From the NCBI GenBank assembly GCA_947311845.1, contig CAMZMU010000013.1, positions 2,703,198-2,767,197 on the forward strand: a stretch of 64,000 nt of DNA. The letters are read 5' to 3'. Origin of the DNA: Poa pratensis (Eukaryota > Streptophyta > Magnoliopsida > Poales > Poaceae). The position numbers were made by a program, and so were the translations under genes. Within the stretch, counting starts at the first letter, position 1; every line of letters starts with the position of its first letter. This document shows positions 63,790-64,000 of this stretch, piece after piece. The notes beneath the pieces were generated by a model. That model was given only the letters and a program-made list of their open reading frames with translations. It ran no database searches and was not told where the DNA came from.

Positions 63790-64000
63790 GGATGGAGAAG
63801 CAGCGACGAGTACAAGTATTTGGCTGACTGGGGCAGCGACAAGGCTCGAGGATGAAGTACACAGGGAAGGAGGTCTGCCCCTCTATTTATGCTACCCTTG
63901 GAACTGATGAGGCGGGTGCGGAAGTAATGACAAACCCTACGTCTCCCGCGTACTCGTTTCCCAACGCCGCCACAACTGCACGTTTCCTCTTCCTCGAAAA
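63790..64000 (-). promoter_or_regulatory. Promoter region of the coiled-coil gene
   Basis: On the minus strand a TATA-box-like CATAAATAG lies at about 63883-63891, roughly 95 bases upstream of the start codon, with a short purine-rich leader between. No CACTA terminus appears before the window ends. Confidence 0.45.

Larger units (their letters stand above)
56815..64000. mobile_element. CACTA-4: second GTGGCGCAC-family CACTA element, right end not in window
   Basis: The left terminus CACTAGTAGGAAAAGC at 56815 is followed by GTGGCGCA/TGCGCCAC repeats to about 57000. No right terminus occurs before 64000. Within this span lie a B3-like gene, an AP2-associated relic homologous to CACTA-3, a complete Tnp2-type transposase, a GRF-type gene and a coiled-coil gene. 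Whether all belong to one element or the transposase block is a separate nested insertion is unresolved. No CACTA end is seen between the AP2 relic (58257) and the transposase leader, which argues against a simple nested CACTA there. Confidence 0.6.

Noticed and set aside
1..64000. Prokaryotic-type defence, toxin-antitoxin or phage systems
   Set aside because: Splice sites, LTR and CACTA structures and codon context are those of plant nuclear DNA. No such genes seen.

Overview
This is plant nuclear DNA, almost certainly from a large-genome grass, most likely the Triticeae (wheat/barley/rye tribe). The grounds are nested CACTA (En/Spm-type) transposons with ACCGGTTGGT-type subterminal palindromes, a Ty3/gypsy array with an initiator-Met tRNA primer-binding site, a CTCCCTCCG Stowaway MITE and LINE fragments. 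I see no bacterial operon, CRISPR array, rRNA or tRNA gene, and no convincing ordinary single-copy host gene. Nearly every coding region belongs to a mobile element. Element names below are mine.

Layout. (1) 1-27450: CACTA-1, minus-oriented and left-truncated by the window edge. Its transposase is split by two younger CACTA elements whose target-site duplications (TSDs) are still readable: CACTA-2 (613-8680, TSD TTC) and CACTA-3 (11582-25819, TSD ATA). CACTA-2 has lost almost all of its transposase but carries a second gene with Transposase_24-like, DUF8039-like and Ulp1-protease-like parts, now broken. CACTA-3 belongs to another family (GTGGCGCAC palindromes). It has no transposase of its own but carries an AP2/ERF-like gene, an unknown ORF, a 9-bp minisatellite and strong hairpins. 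A 9.2-kb direct tandem duplication (6597-15820 and 15821-25005) cuts across all three elements.

(2) 27531-49918: a Ty3/gypsy array of the form LTR-internal-LTR-internal-LTR-internal-LTR. One 5-bp TSD (CCCTC) flanks the whole array, and a 13-N gap lies in the middle unit. The RT/RNase H style and a pol frame running into the LTR suggest the CRM chromovirus lineage. A probable solo LTR (49928-50964) follows.

(3) 50965-56811: older sequence with LINE-like 3' ends, a GC-rich LINE-like block, about 2.3 kb I cannot classify, a Stowaway MITE, and a decayed LINE (ORF1 tail plus endonuclease).

(4) 56815-64000: a second GTGGCGCAC-family CACTA end (CACTA-4), then a B3-like small gene, a relic of the same AP2-associated gene seen in CACTA-3, an uninterrupted Tnp2-type transposase gene (58614-62065), a GRF zinc-finger/transmembrane gene and a coiled-coil gene. 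This is the best-preserved coding region in the window and the best candidate for a functional or recently active system.

The two large repeats (9.2-kb duplication, gypsy array) differ between copies mainly by single-base indels, so real duplication and assembly error must be told apart before any biological reading.
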